From positions 1-24,282 of the forward strand of contig JANLGZ010000012.1 of assembly GCA_024653905.1 (NCBI GenBank): a DNA stretch of 24,282 nt, written 5' to 3'. Position 1 is the first letter of the stretch; each line of letters opens with the position of its first letter. The notes under the pieces were generated by a model. The model worked only from the letters and a program-made list of their open reading frames with translations. It was not told the DNA's origin and searched no databases. The position numbers and the translations under genes were made by a program. Shown here piece after piece: positions 8,034 through 14,906 of this stretch. Source of the stretch: an archaeon (lineage in GTDB: Archaea; Iainarchaeota; Iainarchaeia; Iainarchaeales; Iainarchaeaceae).

Positions 8034-8277
8034 CTTCAACACGCTCCATTACAATACATTTCACAGGACATTCATTAGCACAAACACTGCATCCTTTACA
8101 ATAATCATAATCTATTTCAGGGATTTTTTTAACAACGCCCATGATTCCTTCAGGACAAAAGTTCTGACAGATTCCGCATTTAATACATTTATCCCCATTC
8201 ACTATAGGCATGTATGCTTTCCATTCACCCGTATGGTTTTCTGTTGCAGTTCCTGGTTTTGCATAAGGGATAATCAT
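8026..8277 (-). CDS. porD: Pyruvate:ferredoxin oxidoreductase, delta (ferredoxin-like) subunit
   Basis: An 83-residue ferredoxin-like subunit with two 4Fe-4S motifs, CIKCGICQNFCP and CKGCSVCANECP, with all eight Cys in place. It passes electrons from the thiamine centre to external ferredoxin. The start overlaps the porG stop as ATGA, with GGTGA a few nt upstream, so coupling is likely. The N-terminal stretch (MIIPYAKPGTATENHTGEW) is the usual leader of delta subunits rather than of free ferredoxins. Confidence 0.96.
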   Translation of the reverse strand: MIIPYAKPGTATENHTGEWKAYMPIVNGDKCIKCGICQNFCPEGIMGVVKKIPEIDYDYCKGCSVCANECPVKCIVMERVEDA

Positions 8278-8837
8278 GCATTCACCTTCTCAACTTCCAT
8301 ATTATCATAAATTTCCTGAATAGCATTAATATTTGCTTCTACCATTTTTTCGGGAAACTTTCCACCAAGCTTTTCCCTAATAGCTCTTTTAACCGATTCA
8401 AGTTTTACAACACCGGTTACTTTACAAAAAGCACCAAGCATTACCGTGTTTAAAATTAATTTTTTGAAATGTTTTAATGCTACTTTAGTTGCATCAACTG
8501 TGAAAACTCTTTTTGTTTTCAAACCAAATTCCCCTGGTTTTTTAGTAGAATTGATTATAACAATTCCATCTTTTTTCAAACCCGAACAGACATCAACTGA
8601 ACTCATTATTGAAGCATCTCCAACAATAACAATGTCAGGTTCGCCTATTTCCTCATAAATAGTAATTGGTTTATTGTCTATTCTTGCATAAGCTTCAACA
8701 GGAGGACCTCTTTTTTCAGAACCAAAAAACGGAAATGCCTGACTTGACTTGCCTTCATAATTTGCAGCTAAAGCAATGAGCTCGGCTCCAGTAACCATTC
8801 CCTGACCAGCTCTTGCATGTAATCTAATCTCTTTCAT
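8274..8837 (-). CDS. porG: Pyruvate:ferredoxin oxidoreductase, gamma subunit
   Basis: First gene of the por operon; 187 residues, a typical gamma subunit. Identifying motifs are LHARAGQGMVTGAELIA at the N-terminus and FPFFGSEKRGPPVEAYARI, then GDASIM, NSTKKPGEF and NTVMLGAF. It completes the split four-subunit enzyme with PorD, PorA and PorB. No ribosome site is seen before the ATG. Instead a good BRE/TATA pair (ACC then TTTAAATA) is centred about 28 nt upstream, which suggests a leaderless mRNA. Palindromic ACGTT elements lie just beyond that promoter and may be operators. Confidence 0.95.
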   Translation of the reverse strand: MKEIRLHARAGQGMVTGAELIALAANYEGKSSQAFPFFGSEKRGPPVEAYARIDNKPITIYEEIGEPDIVIVGDASIMSSVDVCSGLKKDGIVIINSTKKPGEFGLKTKRVFTVDATKVALKHFKKLILNTVMLGAFCKVTGVVKLESVKRAIREKLGGKFPEKMVEANINAIQEIYDNMEVEKVNA

Positions 8838-8859
8838 CTAACAATGAATTAATGAGAAG

Positions 8860-8870
8860 TATTTAAAGGT
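8860..8870 (-). promoter_or_regulatory. BRE/TATA promoter of the por operon
   Basis: Minus-strand ACCTTTAAATA matches the archaeal BRE plus TATA consensus well and is centred about 28 nt from the porG ATG at 8837, so transcription would start at or next to the start codon. Confidence 0.6.
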
Positions 8871-8871
8871 T

Positions 8872-8898
8872 ACGTTAAACGTCAACAAAAAAGACGTT
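8872..8898. promoter_or_regulatory. Palindromic ACGTT elements next to the por promoter
   Basis: Two overlapping inverted repeats abut the BRE. ACGTT-A-AACGT occupies 8872-8882. AACGTC (8878-8883) pairs with GACGTT (8893-8898) across nine bases. A further AACGTT lies at 8929-8934. The symmetry and position are what one expects of a dimeric regulator's operator, but no regulator gene is in this window. Confidence 0.4.
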
Positions 8899-8917
8899 GA
8901 TTGACTATACAATGGAT

Positions 8918-8946
8918 AATGCCTAATTAACGTTGTTAAAGGCATT
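8918..8946. repeat. Inverted repeat with nested palindrome between cutA and porG
   Basis: AATGCCT (8918-8924) pairs with AGGCATT (8940-8946), and TTAAC (8927-8931) pairs with GTTAA (8935-8939) inside it. The result is a 12-bp interrupted stem with a 3-nt loop and a 2-nt bulge. It lies just beyond the cutA stop and upstream of the por promoter. It lacks a following T-run on the minus strand, so it is not a classical terminator; an operator or mRNA 3'-end structure is equally possible. Confidence 0.5.
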
Positions 8947-8963
8947 TTATAAGAAAAAGCTCC

Positions 8964-9263
8964 TTACCTTTCACCATTAATCCAAGATAAATATTCTTTA
9001 TTTACTCTTGCAGAAACCTGAATAATACAGGGTATTTCATAAGAAGAAATTTTTTTTACTTGATTTTCTACAGCCCTTGCTTTTTTTTCAGAAGTCTTTG
9101 CAAAAATAATAAACTCTTTAGAATTCTCTCTTTTGCCTTTCCAATTGTAAATGGATTTGCTTTCAATTATGTTTGCACAACTAATAAGTTTTTCATCCAA
9201 AAGAGTATTTGAAATTTTTTCAGCCTCTTTCTTTGATGCACTTGCAATGTATAGCAAAATCAT
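8964..9263 (-). CDS. cutA: CutA1 divalent-cation tolerance protein
   Basis: A 99-residue CutA1 protein. The family forms tight trimers and is linked to copper tolerance in bacteria, though its true role is debated. Matching parts are an N-terminal IASASKKEAEKISNTLL helix region, LISCANIIESKSIYNWKGK, EFIIFAKTSEKK, SYEIPCIIQV and a C-terminal YLSWI. The ATG overlaps the stop of the 41-residue membrane peptide gene (ATGA), making cutA the third gene of a coupled set. There is no strong ribosome site of its own, which fits translational coupling. Confidence 0.94.
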   Translation of the reverse strand: MILLYIASASKKEAEKISNTLLDEKLISCANIIESKSIYNWKGKRENSKEFIIFAKTSEKKARAVENQVKKISSYEIPCIIQVSARVNKEYLSWINGER

Positions 9264-9385
9264 TTTTTTTCCGCTTCTGCTCTTTTAGAAATCAACTTAT
9301 AAATATAATATAAAATTATAAAAATCACTAAAATACCAATTGCAAATTCAATCAGCGGAATAAAATCTAACAAAAGAATCATCAT
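9260..9385 (-). CDS. 41-residue single-span membrane peptide
   Basis: A short gene between two accepted genes. It starts with two consecutive ATG codons, the first overlapping the stop of the upstream tail-anchored protein as ATGA. It ends with a TGA that overlaps the cutA ATG in the same way. A strong ribosome site (AGGTGG, 9389-9394) lies 3 nt before the first ATG and 6 nt before the second. The peptide has a hydrophobic core (about residues 9-31, including FAIGILVIFIILYYI) and a charged tail (KLISKRAEAEKK). I know no family for it. The tight overlaps and ribosome site make it a likely real gene; its job may be tied to the upstream membrane protein. Confidence 0.75.
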   Translation of the reverse strand: MMILLLDFIPLIEFAIGILVIFIILYYIYKLISKRAEAEKK

Positions 9386-10272
9386 GAACCACCTAAATAA
9401 AAATACCAAATACTAGCAAGAACAACAAGCCCTACTACAATCAGTAAAATCACAATAAGATTAAGCAAATTACTTTCTTTTTGTTTGTATTCAACTTTTT
9501 GCTGCATTCTAGAATCAAGAATTTCCCTTGCAAGGGTTGAAGCATTTTCTTCGGTCCAATTTTCAGGAGCCGCTGCATTTTTCTGCACAACTTTTTTTAC
9601 AGCCGGTTCAACTTTTGAAGAGAAACTCTCCCCAATTGTATCTTTTGCAGAAATTGTTTTTTGTTCTGATTGCGGAATAAAAGGTTTTTGTTGAACAGGT
9701 TGAATAGGTTCAATTAATTTTGGTTGAATAGGTTCAAAAGATTTTGATTCAGCCTGTACTGGTTTAACCTGCTTCGGTTCAACAGGTTTTGTTTCGATAG
9801 GTTTTGAAAAAAATGATTTTGGTTTAGAGTTTGTTTCTAATGATTCTTTTCCAAAACGATCCTCATCATAACCACCCCCTATTTTTGAAATTATTTCAGT
9901 AGTTTTATCGATTGGATTATATTTTAATTCATGTGGCTGTGAACCTATATCTTCACGCAAAGAAAACGGTTTGTTTTCAAAAGCAGATCCGATGGTTTGG
10001 GAAGAATCATTCTGAGGCACAGGTTTTGGTTTAGGTTTTAAAAAATCAAACAAACCTTTACTTTTAGGTTTTTCTGGCGCTAGTTTTCTTTTTTGGTCAT
10101 CGTAATTTTCTCTTTCAAATAAAGACGCACGGCTTTTGTTAGAAACTATCGAAGCAGGTTTTTGTTGTTTGGAATTTTCCAAAAAACTAATTGATTCCTG
10201 TGCAACCACATTCTGCTGACCAGGCTTTTTTAGTTGTTTTTTTAAACTATCAAAAATACTTTCCTTTACCAT
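9382..10272 (-). CDS. Tail-anchored, low-complexity Pro/Lys/Gln-rich membrane protein
   Basis: I do not recognise a family. The 296 residues are mostly low complexity: charged and polar N-terminus, a PKPKPVP stretch near 80, and a Pro/Gln/Lys/Glu-rich repeat region at about 158-198 with units such as KPVEPKQVKP and EPIQPKLIEPIQP. One membrane span lies at the extreme C-terminus (about 268-292), leaving only a few residues outside. The bulk should be a disordered cytosolic domain anchored by its tail. I chose the ATG at 10272 over a TTG one codon upstream; a TATA box 28 nt away implies a leaderless mRNA. It heads the set leading to the 41-residue membrane peptide and cutA. Confidence 0.8.
   Translation of the reverse strand: MVKESIFDSLKKQLKKPGQQNVVAQESISFLENSKQQKPASIVSNKSRASLFERENYDDQKRKLAPEKPKSKGLFDFLKPKPKPVPQNDSSQTIGSAFENKPFSLREDIGSQPHELKYNPIDKTTEIISKIGGGYDEDRFGKESLETNSKPKSFFSKPIETKPVEPKQVKPVQAESKSFEPIQPKLIEPIQPVQQKPFIPQSEQKTISAKDTIGESFSSKVEPAVKKVVQKNAAAPENWTEENASTLAREILDSRMQQKVEYKQKESNLLNLIVILLIVVGLVVLASIWYFYLGGS
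9389..9394 (-). promoter_or_regulatory. Ribosome binding site of the 41-residue membrane peptide
   Basis: AGGTGG, complementary to the archaeal 16S 3' end, lies 3 nt from the first ATG and 6 nt from the second. It falls inside the last codons of the upstream gene and is the main evidence that the short frame is translated. Confidence 0.6.
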
Positions 10273-10296
10273 CAAGATAAAAGTAGTCTATTCCCC

Positions 10297-10304
10297 TATA
10301 TAAA
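10297..10304 (-). promoter_or_regulatory. TATA box of the tail-anchored protein operon
   Basis: Minus-strand TTTATATA is centred about 28 nt before the ATG at 10272 and immediately follows the purM stop codon, so this operon starts anew rather than reading through from purB-purM. Confidence 0.55.
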
Positions 10305-10311
10305 AGTAATT

Positions 10312-11352
10312 TCAGGCTATTTTAGAAAGATTAAGGCTTTCTTCAGCATTTCCGGAAATTTTACCCAATAACCATGCTTTTTCGCCATTTTTAACCAAGA
10401 ATTCAATTGTCTTTTCTGCATCTTTTTTGGAAACAACAATAACAAGACCAACACCCATGTTGAAAGCCCTGTACATTTCTTTTTCATCAATATTTCCTGA
10501 ATTTTGGATTAATTTGAAAATATAAGGAACTTCAATTGAAGAATAATCATACTCTGGTTTCAGCCCTTTTGGAAGAATTCTAGGAACATTCTCAACTAAG
10601 CCCCCTCCAGTAATATGAGCAATGCCATTTACCTTTATTTTTTCCATTAAAGAAATAATTACTTTCGAGTAACTCCTGTGAACTTTCAATAATTCATCCC
10701 CCAAAGTTCCATTGAATTCCTTGAAAAAATCCTTTGGACTCAAATGTGATTCTTCAAACAAAACATATCTAGCTAAAGAATAACCATTAGTGTGCAGACC
10801 ATCAGAAGCAAGCCCAATCATTATATCTCCTGATTTTATTTTCGAACCATCAATAAGATTTGATTTTTCAACAACCCCTATCATACATCCAACAACATCA
10901 TGTTCTTTTTTTTCATAAACCCCTGGCATTTCCGCTGTTTCTCCGCCAATTAAAGCACAGTCGACTTCCTTGCATGCTTTTGCCATCCCAGTTACAATAT
11001 CCTGAACATTTTTTGGTAAAATTTTATCTGCTGCTAAATAATCCAAAAAGAAAAGAGGTTTTGCCCCTAAAGCAAGAATATCATTAGAACAATGATTCAC
11101 AATATCCTGCCCTATTGTTTTCCAGTTTTCCATTTGAGAAGCAACTTTTAGTTTAGTTCCAACGCCATCAATAGTAGAAACAAGAATTGGGTTTTTCATT
11201 TTTGCTACTTTTGCTAAAGAGAAAGCCCCCCCAAAAGAACCAAGACCTGTGAGAACTTGAGCGTTATGAGTTTCTTTTACAACACTTTTTATTCTTTGAA
11301 CTGATTCATTACCGGCGTCAATATCAACACCAGCATCCTTGTAAGATGACAT
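10312..11352 (-). CDS. purM: Phosphoribosylformylglycinamidine cyclo-ligase (AIR synthetase)
   Basis: Closes the imidazole ring, turning FGAM and ATP into aminoimidazole ribonucleotide. At 346 residues it is full length. The N-terminal DAGVDIDAGNESVQRIK, the DGVGTKLKVA loop, SNDILALGAKPLFFLDYLAA, GGETAEMPGVY and HTNGYSLAR are all diagnostic. ITGGGLVENVPRILP and RAFNMGVGL mark the C-terminal half. The ATG follows the purB stop with no gap, and an AAGTGA element straddles the junction, so the two form one unit. Substrate comes from PurL, which is not in this window; the product passes to PurE. Confidence 0.97.
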   Translation of the reverse strand: MSSYKDAGVDIDAGNESVQRIKSVVKETHNAQVLTGLGSFGGAFSLAKVAKMKNPILVSTIDGVGTKLKVASQMENWKTIGQDIVNHCSNDILALGAKPLFFLDYLAADKILPKNVQDIVTGMAKACKEVDCALIGGETAEMPGVYEKKEHDVVGCMIGVVEKSNLIDGSKIKSGDIMIGLASDGLHTNGYSLARYVLFEESHLSPKDFFKEFNGTLGDELLKVHRSYSKVIISLMEKIKVNGIAHITGGGLVENVPRILPKGLKPEYDYSSIEVPYIFKLIQNSGNIDEKEMYRAFNMGVGLVIVVSKKDAEKTIEFLVKNGEKAWLLGKISGNAEESLNLSKIA

Positions 11353-12729
11353 TCACTTGAACCTCTTTTTCCAATAAGCACAAACTTCCTCGGTTTTCTT
11401 TATTGACAAACCAATGTATTCTTCCGGATTTTCAAGAATAGATAATTCTTTTTTTGATAATTGTTTCAAATAAGGTTCAAGAGTTTTATTACTTCTCGCG
11501 AGTTCCATAACTGTTTCGCCAGAGTTCTGTGATTTGAGAGTAATTTGCCTTACAATTTCATGTGCATCCTCATGACCATTCTTTGCAAGCAAAATATAAA
11601 GCGGTTCTGCTATTACTTTTTCTTTTGCAGAATCAAAATTTCTCTGCATTGATTTTCTGTCAACAACCAAATTTGAACATACTTTATGCAATCTTTCACT
11701 TGAAGTTAGGAGAGCTAAAAATAATTCCGGAATAAACCTAGCAGAAGCACTGTTTGTTAAGTCTCTTTGGTGTTCTGAAATTGAATCAGAATAAAATGTA
11801 ATGATTCTTGGCATGAATTGTTTCCAGAGGCTTTTTACATTTTCAAAATTAATAGGGTTTCTTTTATGAGGCATTGTAGAGCTTCCAACCTGCTTTTGTC
11901 CAAAACCCTCTGCAATTTCACTTATTTCTGATCTTTGCAAATGCCTCATATCATCAGAAAAATTCGCAAGAACATTGAAAACCTCGATTGTAGAATGCAA
12001 TAAATCCAAAAGCGATTCAGGAGGAACTATTTGGGTTGAATGCAATGCAGGTTTCAAATTGAGTTCAAGCATAATGTCCTTTTCTAATTTTGCAGGATTT
12101 TTTACCAATAAAGAAGAAGCATTAAATGCGCCAACCGCACCTGAAAATTTCCCTTCAAGATTTTCAGAACAGTATTCCATATTCGCAATTGATTTCCCTA
12201 ACCTATTAACAAAACCAGCCATTGTAAAACCAAAAGTAATTGGTTCTGCATGCTGACCATGAGTTCTTCCAATTTGAATTGTTTTTTTCTCACGCAAAGC
12301 AAGTTTAATCCATAAATTCAAAAGTCTTTTTAGTTCAGGCAGAACAAGTTCCTTCACAGCTTCCTTGTACCTTATAGCTGAAGCAGTATCAACAATATCA
12401 TAAGAAGTTGAGGAAAAATGAATAAATGGTTTTGCTTCTTTAGAAACCTTAGAACGCATTATATTTGCAAGAGCTCTAACATCGTGCTTTATTCTTGCTT
12501 CTTCTTTGTAAACATCTTCAGCTTTAATTTTTTCTGCAACTCTTTCAACTTCCTTTGCGATTTTTTTAGAACAAATCCCTTGCTTTGAAAGGCCAGTTAC
12601 TAAAGCAGCTTCTACTTTTGCCTGATAATAAACACGCGCATTTTCGGAAAAATAGAGCTCAGCCCTTTTTTTCAAAGGACCGCTAATATACCTATAATCT
12701 AATGGTGAAAATAAATCAAATCTATCCAT
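11353..12729 (-). CDS. purB: Adenylosuccinate lyase
   Basis: Splits fumarate from SAICAR and from adenylosuccinate, so it serves both the main purine line and the AMP branch. The 458 residues belong to the fumarase/aspartase superfamily. The catalytic signature GSSTMPHKRNPINFE is intact, as are FIHFSSTSYDIVDTA and the GRTHGQHAEPITFG histidine motif. The two other synthesis genes it serves (purC, purA) are nearby. A TATA-like TTTATATA (12760-12767) precedes the ATG by about 34 nt. It is co-transcribed with purM, which follows directly. Confidence 0.97.
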   Translation of the reverse strand: MDRFDLFSPLDYRYISGPLKKRAELYFSENARVYYQAKVEAALVTGLSKQGICSKKIAKEVERVAEKIKAEDVYKEEARIKHDVRALANIMRSKVSKEAKPFIHFSSTSYDIVDTASAIRYKEAVKELVLPELKRLLNLWIKLALREKKTIQIGRTHGQHAEPITFGFTMAGFVNRLGKSIANMEYCSENLEGKFSGAVGAFNASSLLVKNPAKLEKDIMLELNLKPALHSTQIVPPESLLDLLHSTIEVFNVLANFSDDMRHLQRSEISEIAEGFGQKQVGSSTMPHKRNPINFENVKSLWKQFMPRIITFYSDSISEHQRDLTNSASARFIPELFLALLTSSERLHKVCSNLVVDRKSMQRNFDSAKEKVIAEPLYILLAKNGHEDAHEIVRQITLKSQNSGETVMELARSNKTLEPYLKQLSKKELSILENPEEYIGLSIKKTEEVCAYWKKRFK

Positions 12730-12774
12730 TAAAACGCCTAAGTAATTTATGAATTAAAGTATATAAAACAGTAT

Positions 12775-13053
12775 TTATTTTTTGAATTCCAAATATACCC
12801 TAACAAGCCTCTCGCCCAGTCTACTTCTGACCGAAGCAGGCAACTCATACGAATGCCATAATAACTTCAAACCATTCAAAGCAGGCGTGATTTCATCTTT
12901 ACTGCCATGCCTCGCAATATACTCTATTTGCCTTAACAATGCTCTTTGTTCAGGGGCAGAATTGGCTAACCAGTGCTTTCTTGTATCAGTGCGGCTTGAG
13001 AAAAAATCTGCACTCTTACGCCCCTCTGCAATAGGATTTCTTCTCATTGCCAT
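12775..13053 (-). CDS. Unrecognised 92-residue basic protein downstream of purC
   Basis: I recognise no family. The peptide is Arg/Lys-rich with predicted helices: an N-terminal MRRNPIAEGRKSADFFSSR, then PEQRALLRQIEYIARHG, and ELPASVRSRLGERLVRVYL near the end. Basic residues would suit nucleic-acid binding, but this is not shown. It starts 7 nt after the purC stop on the same strand, so it is likely in the purC unit. Its base composition is less AT-rich than its neighbours (28 of 60 bases G or C in 12781-12840), which could mean transfer or strong constraint. An opposite-strand frame of equal length looks like its shadow. Confidence 0.6.
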   Translation of the reverse strand: MAMRRNPIAEGRKSADFFSSRTDTRKHWLANSAPEQRALLRQIEYIARHGSKDEITPALNGLKLLWHSYELPASVRSRLGERLVRVYLEFKK

Positions 13054-13060
13054 TACATAA

Positions 13061-14026
13061 TCAGGCGTTTTTCTCTAAAAAAGCTTTGTATTGATTCATT
13101 ACTTCTTCAATATGCGGTGCTTTCCAGATTTTTTCTCCAATCCATGCTTCACAAACGCTTTTGTACATATTAGAAATGATTTCTTTCAATTCCATGGGAA
13201 GCGGTGCAGGAGCAGGCCAGTTTACTTTCTCAACACTGCTGTTTTTTGCATCTTCAAGCTCTTTAGCCCAAGGAGTTGTTTTGTAATAATCCCTTGCAAC
13301 CTGTTTACTCATGTGAATTCCATTCCACAAAAACCTGTTCTCATCAAGAGTTCCGCAAACATCAACTAAAATCAATTCATTTTTTGGACCTACACCAAAC
13401 TCTACTTTTCCATCAGCATGCTCCAATCCAATGCTGTTTGCTTTTTCAGTGATAAAATCATTAATGTTCATAGCTGCTTCTTTTAATTCATATAATTGGT
13501 CTTCGGAAATCTTTGACATATCCATTGCCTCATCCCAGGATAGATATCTATCAATTGGTTCTAATTTAGTTGAAACATCAATAAAGGGTTTTTCAAACTT
13601 ATGCCCAGGCAAAGGAGTTTCTTCCAAATCCAAATCATCAGGAGTTAATGAACCATTTTCTAATCTTTTGAAAACACTGCTTCCTTTTGGAAGAGAATTT
13701 CTGAAAATAATTTCAAGAGGCACCAAATAGTTTCTTGTTTCCTCAGAAATCTGATTATCCTGAGGCATTAAAACCCTAACAAGATTAACCTGCATCCTGT
13801 TTTTACCCATTAGTTTTCTGAAGTGGGTTTTGATTTCGAATTTTTTTTCAAGTTCTTTAAAATTATAAGATGCTTGTTTGCATAAAGCTTCACCTTTGTT
13901 AGGAATTGTGTCAGGCATTTTCCCATAATCGAAAACACTGTAATCATCAGTAAACTCGAAAACCCCTATACCCATTGAATCATCAATTGCTTCTTTTTCA
14001 ACAGTCAAATTTTTTACAGAACCCAT
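13061..14026 (-). CDS. purC: Phosphoribosylaminoimidazole-succinocarboxamide (SAICAR) synthase
   Basis: Joins aspartate to CAIR with ATP to form SAICAR. At 321 residues it is longer than the roughly 240-residue bacterial enzyme and resembles the long form found in some archaea. It begins with MGSVKNLTV, then FEFTDDYSVFDYGKMPDTIP near residues 23-42, KTHFRKLMG, and the metal/nucleotide part PLEIIFRNSLPKGSS. VDVCGTLDENRFLW corresponds to the Asp-Glu active-site strand. A strong AGGTGG ribosome site (14031-14036) is 4 nt before the ATG, and TTTTATAAA (14059-14067) provides its own promoter just after purE. Secure call. Confidence 0.94.
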   Translation of the reverse strand: MGSVKNLTVEKEAIDDSMGIGVFEFTDDYSVFDYGKMPDTIPNKGEALCKQASYNFKELEKKFEIKTHFRKLMGKNRMQVNLVRVLMPQDNQISEETRNYLVPLEIIFRNSLPKGSSVFKRLENGSLTPDDLDLEETPLPGHKFEKPFIDVSTKLEPIDRYLSWDEAMDMSKISEDQLYELKEAAMNINDFITEKANSIGLEHADGKVEFGVGPKNELILVDVCGTLDENRFLWNGIHMSKQVARDYYKTTPWAKELEDAKNSSVEKVNWPAPAPLPMELKEIISNMYKSVCEAWIGEKIWKAPHIEEVMNQYKAFLEKNA

Positions 14027-14030
14027 TTTA

Positions 14031-14067
14031 CCACCTCAATAAAATTAATATGATTTAATTTATAAAA
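14031..14067 (-). promoter_or_regulatory. purC promoter and ribosome site
   Basis: TATA-like TTTTATAAA at 14059-14067 lies between the purE stop and purC, and AGGTGG at 14031-14036 sits 4 nt before the purC ATG. The expected transcript would begin close to the ribosome site, giving a leader of only about ten nt. Confidence 0.5.
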
Positions 14068-14074
14068 GTAAAGT

Positions 14075-14857
14075 TTACTTATTTGCATCAAGTACTTCCT
14101 GAGATGCTTTTTTTCTCAGTGAAACAAGCAAACCATCATGCTGGCCCTTGAGATTTATCAGCTCAAGAGCAACAATAGCCGCATTTTTGTAAGAATTAAG
14201 CCCTACAGAAAAGGAACTCTGAAGCGATTCAAAGAATTTCAATGAATCTTTTTTGGTTGAATTGTCTTTCACAAGAACCCTTATAATTGCATTCCTGTTT
14301 TTTGCAGGAGTTTTACCAAGCTTAGTAAACTCAATATACACTTTTGAGTGATTTAGTTTTGTTGAATTGTTTTCAACTCTGAACGGGATTTTATTTTCTT
14401 CCATAAAAGCCTTGCATTTATCAAAATACTTTTTTTCAATATCTGCTGTTTTCTTAATTAAAACAATTTCATTCAAACCATTAACATAATTACTGCACAA
14501 CCTTACAACTTTGCTTGTTTTGCCCACGCCAACAGCAAGAACAGGAACATTAGAAGGCATTTGCGAAACACTCAAAAAAGCATCCAAACCACTAAAAGCG
14601 CCATCGCACGGAATCCCTATTACTGGTTTTATTTTTTCAGCAGCAACAATTCCTGGAAGAGCCGCACTTAAACCTGCACCTGCAATAAAAATACCTGCAT
14701 TAGTATCACTTAATTCAGATCTTAATTCCTTAGGAGTTTTGTGTGCGCTAAGAACTTTGAATTCGTAAGAAATGCCTGCTTTATCTAATTTTCCAAGCAG
14801 TGATTGATAAACAGCTTCATCACTTTTCGAGCCAAATACAACAAAAACATCAGTCAT
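14075..14857 (-). CDS. purE: PurE-type CAIR mutase/carboxylase with a large internal insertion
   Basis: Makes CAIR from AIR, directly or through N5-CAIR. Residues 1-112 match PurE: GSKSDEA near 9-15, VLSAHKTPKEL near 35-45 with the active-site His, FIAGAGLSAALPGIVAAE, and SGLDAFLSVSQMP, with VPVLAVGVGK after it. The expected C-terminal helices (KNAAIVALELINLKG... to the end) appear only from about residue 216. The roughly 100 residues between have no PurE counterpart and look like a separate alpha/beta unit (VYIEFTKLG, NAIIRVLVKD). The gene is intact in frame, so this is an insertion, not a frameshift. No PurK is in the window. The start lies 26 nt from a TATA element shared with purA. Confidence 0.9.
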   Translation of the reverse strand: MTDVFVVFGSKSDEAVYQSLLGKLDKAGISYEFKVLSAHKTPKELRSELSDTNAGIFIAGAGLSAALPGIVAAEKIKPVIGIPCDGAFSGLDAFLSVSQMPSNVPVLAVGVGKTSKVVRLCSNYVNGLNEIVLIKKTADIEKKYFDKCKAFMEENKIPFRVENNSTKLNHSKVYIEFTKLGKTPAKNRNAIIRVLVKDNSTKKDSLKFFESLQSSFSVGLNSYKNAAIVALELINLKGQHDGLLVSLRKKASQEVLDANK

Positions 14858-14878
14858 ACTAATATGTGAAAGGATTTG

Positions 14879-14886
14879 TTTTTAAA
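14879..14886. promoter_or_regulatory. Shared TATA element between purE and purA
   Basis: TTTTTAAA lies almost exactly midway in the 49-nt spacer between the divergent purE and purA start codons, about 25 nt from each. It reads as a TATA-like box on both strands and is the only plausible one in the spacer, so it may fire leaderless transcripts in both directions. Confidence 0.5.
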
Positions 14887-14906
14887 GCCTGCCAACTTTT
14901 ACTTTT

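Noticed and set aside
8918..8946. Hairpin as an intrinsic terminator of cutA
   Set aside because: No T-run follows on the minus strand; a T5 tract before the hairpin could serve as the archaeal stop instead.
9680..9800. Repeated Pro/Gln/Glu units that might suggest a repeat array
   Set aside because: The repeats are imperfect, coding and in frame; they form low-complexity protein, not a CRISPR or satellite array.
12782..13060. A 92-codon plus-strand frame opposite the unknown gene after purC
   Set aside because: Same length and position as the minus-strand frame. The minus-strand version sits 7 nt after purC in the same direction and has a more protein-like composition, though neither has homologs I recognise.
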